Shown in pieces: positions 14,475-16,353 of a DNA stretch of 16,353 bases; position 1 is the first letter of the stretch, and each line of letters opens with the position of its first letter. This stretch comes from Flavobacteriales bacterium (GTDB lineage: Bacteria; Bacteroidota; Bacteroidia; Flavobacteriales; UA16). The stretch spans positions 1 through 16,353 of the forward strand of contig JAURKF010000143.1 in assembly GCA_030831885.1 (NCBI GenBank), given 5' to 3'. Below the pieces are notes generated by a model. The model was given only the letters and a program-made list of their open reading frames with translations. It did no database searches and was not told the origin of the DNA. Made by a program: the position numbers and the translations under genes.

Positions 14475-15218
14475 CTAGAAATATTGCAACAACTTTGAAA
14501 GTGGCTTTCGAATGAGTGTTAACAAGCCCGGACGTAATCCGTTCATCTTCCATGCAAGCAGATCTTCACGATTTGCCTTCCAGCGATTTTTAAGCGTTAT
14601 GTTGCTCTGTCCACCGGTGCGCATTCTGGTTATAATCTTCGGCAAATAGCTTAAACTAACCTGATGCTTGTGGACAAAACGAAGCATCAATTCGTAATCC
14701 GCAGAAGACCGCAGCTGAAGGGAATAGAGGCCAAAGGCCTGGTAAACAGAGCGCCTCACAAAAAACGTAGGATGCGGTGGCATCCACCCATTCAAAAAAC
14801 GGCCATTCCGATAAGAACCAGATTTCCATGTGCGCACAATACGTGATATATCGTTGCGGTCAACATAGACAAGATCTGCATAACAAGCATCACTTCCTGT
14901 CTCCCGGAACAAAGAAGCGATGTCTGATAATACAGTTGAGTTTGCGTAAAAATCATCGCTATTGAGGATGCCAATCACATCGCCTGTGGCAAGCATAACA
15001 CCCTTATTCATGGCATCGTAAATTCCCCGATCGGGCTCCGAAAGAATTGTATGAATTGAAGCTCGGTAGCGGTTTACTATTGCCATAGTATTGTCCGTTG
15101 ATGCGCCGTCAATGATTATATATTCTAAATCAGAATAATTCTGAGCGAGAACAGATCGAATGGTATCCTCTACCGTTTCGGCGCTGTTAAACGTTATGGT
15201 GATAATCGAAATCTTCAT
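14475..15218 (-). CDS. GT2-family glycosyltransferase (WcaA-like type)
   Basis: A 247-residue GT-A fold glycosyltransferase, probably cytoplasmic and membrane-associated through its basic C-terminus (LTLIRKPLSKLLQYF). Motifs are the N-terminal ISIITITFNSAETVEDTIRS, IIDGASTDNT (35-44), EPDRGIYDAMNKG (61-73), the metal-binding NSDD (86-89), PHPTFFVRRSVY (138-149), ADYELMLR (173-180) and GGQSN (202-206). This combination marks the subgroup found in capsule and exopolysaccharide loci, often beside WcaF-type acyltransferases, as here. The start ATG overlaps the stop of the upstream acyltransferase gene in an ATGA, implying coupled translation. The sugar and linkage are unknown. It differs clearly from the other GT2 in the window, so the two are not recent duplicates. 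Confidence 0.92.
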   Translation of the reverse strand: MKISIITITFNSAETVEDTIRSVLAQNYSDLEYIIIDGASTDNTMAIVNRYRASIHTILSEPDRGIYDAMNKGVMLATGDVIGILNSDDFYANSTVLSDIASLFRETGSDACYADLVYVDRNDISRIVRTWKSGSYRNGRFLNGWMPPHPTFFVRRSVYQAFGLYSLQLRSSADYELMLRFVHKHQVSLSYLPKIITRMRTGGQSNITLKNRWKANREDLLAWKMNGLRPGLLTLIRKPLSKLLQYF

Positions 15219-15760
15219 GCGTTTATGACGCGATCTTTTACCCTTACGGCGGGATTACCTCGGTAAACACCATATTTCGCGAGACGAGTGCTGGCAACAC
15301 TTCCTACTGCAAGGACGCAATGGCTCTCACAATACACTCCAGGACAAACTACCGAACGCGCACCAATCCATACACCATCCTCCAACACAATATCACCCAC
15401 TATTAGATCGAATGTCGCTTTTGAGAAATCGTGATTACCGCATAATAACATAGCCCCCTGAGAAATGCAACAGTTAGATCCAATCTCAACGCGACCAAGA
15501 TTATCAATCCAAACGCTCTCACCTATCCATGAAAATTCACCAATAATCAATTTCCATGGATATTTTACTACAACCTTTGGTTTAATTACAACGCCCTTAC
15601 CAATACTGGCACCAAACAATCGCAACAAAGCTACACGCAGTGCACTGAACGGCTGACCCGATGCAATGAAGAGCTCGTGAATAACAAACCAAAAAGCACG
15701 GCGCAAGAATCCGCCGGGCTTATACCAGCTATTATTAAATTTTGAAAGGTCTGTTGGCAA
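15215..15760 (-). CDS. wcaF: WcaF-like hexapeptide-repeat acyltransferase
   Basis: A left-handed beta-helix acyltransferase of the colanic acid WcaF type, which O-acetylates a sugar of a surface polysaccharide using acetyl-CoA. DLSKFNNSWYKPG marks the N-terminus and hexapeptide turns follow (IGKGVVIKPKV, IGEFSWIGESVWIDNL, IGSNCCISQGAML, VLEDGVWIGARSVVCPGV). GNHDF holds the likely catalytic His, and the end (YGVYRGNPAVRVKDRVI) is typical. No ATG is available in frame. The frame is open from 15820, and candidate starts are TTG codons at 15820, 15787 and 15760. I chose 15760 because it gives MPTDLSKF and 181 residues, close to the family length; the longer form would add 20 hydrophobic-basic residues. 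It overlaps the GT2 start by 4 bases. Confidence 0.85.
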   Translation of the reverse strand: MPTDLSKFNNSWYKPGGFLRRAFWFVIHELFIASGQPFSALRVALLRLFGASIGKGVVIKPKVVVKYPWKLIIGEFSWIGESVWIDNLGRVEIGSNCCISQGAMLLCGNHDFSKATFDLIVGDIVLEDGVWIGARSVVCPGVYCESHCVLAVGSVASTRLAKYGVYRGNPAVRVKDRVINA

Positions 15761-15839
15761 TGTTTGCTTGTATAATCTGAAAAACAAAGAAAACCGAAAA
15801 AGTGTTTCAAGCTTCCACAAAGTTCACTTCATGTGCCTT

Positions 15840-15847
15840 TAAATTTG
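15840..15847 (+). promoter_or_regulatory. Putative -7 box for the beta-propeller gene
   Basis: TAAATTTG matches the Bacteroidota TAnnTTTG element and ends 17 bases before the ATG at 15865. No convincing -33 element was found 19-22 bases upstream. The box lies in the short divergent gap shared with the WcaF-like gene. Confidence 0.4.
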
Positions 15848-15864
15848 AGCAATCTATTTTCACT

Positions 15865-16353
15865 ATGCGCATTTTTATTCTCACCTTTTTAATCCAGATA
15901 ATATTATCGGGATTTCATCTATCGGCCAATGCACAAGTCAAAGAAGTTCCTGAGGGCTTCAAGAATATGAGCATGCGCAGCATAGGCCCCGCTGTAATGA
16001 GCGGACGTGTAACAGCAATTGAAGTAGATCCGCTCAATGAGAACATTATTTACGCAGGAACAGCCAGCGGTGGCTTATGGAAAAGCGAAAGTGCCGGCAT
16101 GACCTGGTTGCCCCTTTTCGACAAGCAAGAAGTATTGAGCATTGGCTCCATAGCTATCGACCCCTCTAACCACGACGTAATATGGGCTGGCACAGGAGAA
16201 GGTAACCCTCGTAACTCACAAACCAACGGCTCCGGTATTTATAGAAGTCTCGATGCTGGCTCCAGCTGGGTTTGCATGGGGCTGGAGAATACTCGAACAA
16301 TTCATAGAGTACTAGTTGACCCGTCAAACTCAGAAACAATATATGCAGCTGCA
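15865..16353 (+). CDS. Secreted VPS10/BNR-type beta-propeller protein, N-terminal 163 residues (runs off window)
   Basis: The frame is open from ATG 15865 to the end of the window. Residues 1-24 form a signal peptide (MRIFILTFLIQIILSGFHLS...NAQ). The mature part has sortilin/VPS10-like or BNR (sialidase-type) propeller repeats: MRSIGPAVMSGRVTAIEVDP (about 36-55), NIIYAGTASGGLWKS with an Asp-box-like SAGMTW, IGSIAIDPSNHDVIWAGTGE with GNPRN, then GIYRSLDAGSSW. This closely resembles large (about 1000-residue) Bacteroidota exported proteins annotated as glycosyl hydrolase, WD40/YVTN/BNR-like or sortilin-like. Asp-box motifs alone do not show sialidase or hydrolase activity, and the function is unknown. 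Any C-terminal sorting domain is outside the window. A TAAATTTG box lies upstream. Confidence 0.88.
   Translation, partial: MRIFILTFLIQIILSGFHLSANAQVKEVPEGFKNMSMRSIGPAVMSGRVTAIEVDPLNENIIYAGTASGGLWKSESAGMTWLPLFDKQEVLSIGSIAIDPSNHDVIWAGTGEGNPRNSQTNGSGIYRSLDAGSSWVCMGLENTRTIHRVLVDPSNSETIYAAA

Overview
The window reads as chromosomal DNA of a member of the Bacteroidota, most likely a marine Flavobacteriales (Cryomorphaceae/Crocinitomicaceae-like). Four things point there. One protein carries a C-terminal type B sorting domain of the type IX secretion system (T9SS). Another carries Cys-rich peptide repeats and a dockerin-like tail of a kind seen in these bacteria. Several genes are preceded by TAnnTTTG-type -7 boxes rather than Shine-Dalgarno/sigma70-like signals. 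The DUF6089 beta-barrel protein, the so-called 'ABC transporter ATPase' family protein and the exosortase module are all typical of the phylum. No rRNA, tRNA, insertion sequence, phage gene or CRISPR array was seen. The region is dense, and no gap between genes exceeds 300 bases.

Layout. (1) 1-164 (+): 3' end of a cytidine deaminase gene, followed by a strong bidirectional terminator. (2) 285-4091 (-): a 1268-residue secreted mosaic protein with nine Cys-rich repeats and a dockerin-like C-terminus. (3) 4342-6138 (-): four genes joined by 1- or 4-base stop/start overlaps. In transcription order they are a tiny PID-CTERM-like sorting substrate, an exosortase-family enzyme with a Cys-Arg-His triad, an associated membrane protein, and a small soluble protein of the 'ABC transporter ATPase' family. 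(4) 6273-9365 (+), divergent from that operon: a Wzc-like tyrosine autokinase with a Tyr-Gly-rich tail, and a GT2 glycosyltransferase. (5) 9385-11478 (-): a fibronectin-type adhesin-like protein with a T9SS type B signal. (6) 11698-12636 (-): a nitronate monooxygenase/FabK-like flavoprotein. (7) 12790-13881 (+): a DUF6089 outer-membrane beta-barrel protein, ending at a second bidirectional terminator. (8) 13962-14396 (-): a cyclophilin-type prolyl isomerase. (9) 14475-15760 (-): a GT2 glycosyltransferase and a WcaF-like acyltransferase, overlapping by 4 bases. (10) 15865 to the end (+): the start of a large secreted VPS10/BNR-type beta-propeller protein.

The unifying theme is the cell surface. 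Polysaccharide export control and glycan assembly (Wzc-like kinase, two GT2 enzymes, WcaF-like protein) sit among secreted proteins that carry at least two different C-terminal sorting signals. The most interesting element is the compact exosortase operon, whose first gene appears to encode its own very small substrate and which is transcribed divergently from the Wzc-like kinase. In Proteobacteria exosortases are classically linked to exopolysaccharide loci, so this arrangement looks like a Bacteroidota parallel. The exact exosortase subtype and the role of the accessory genes are inferences.
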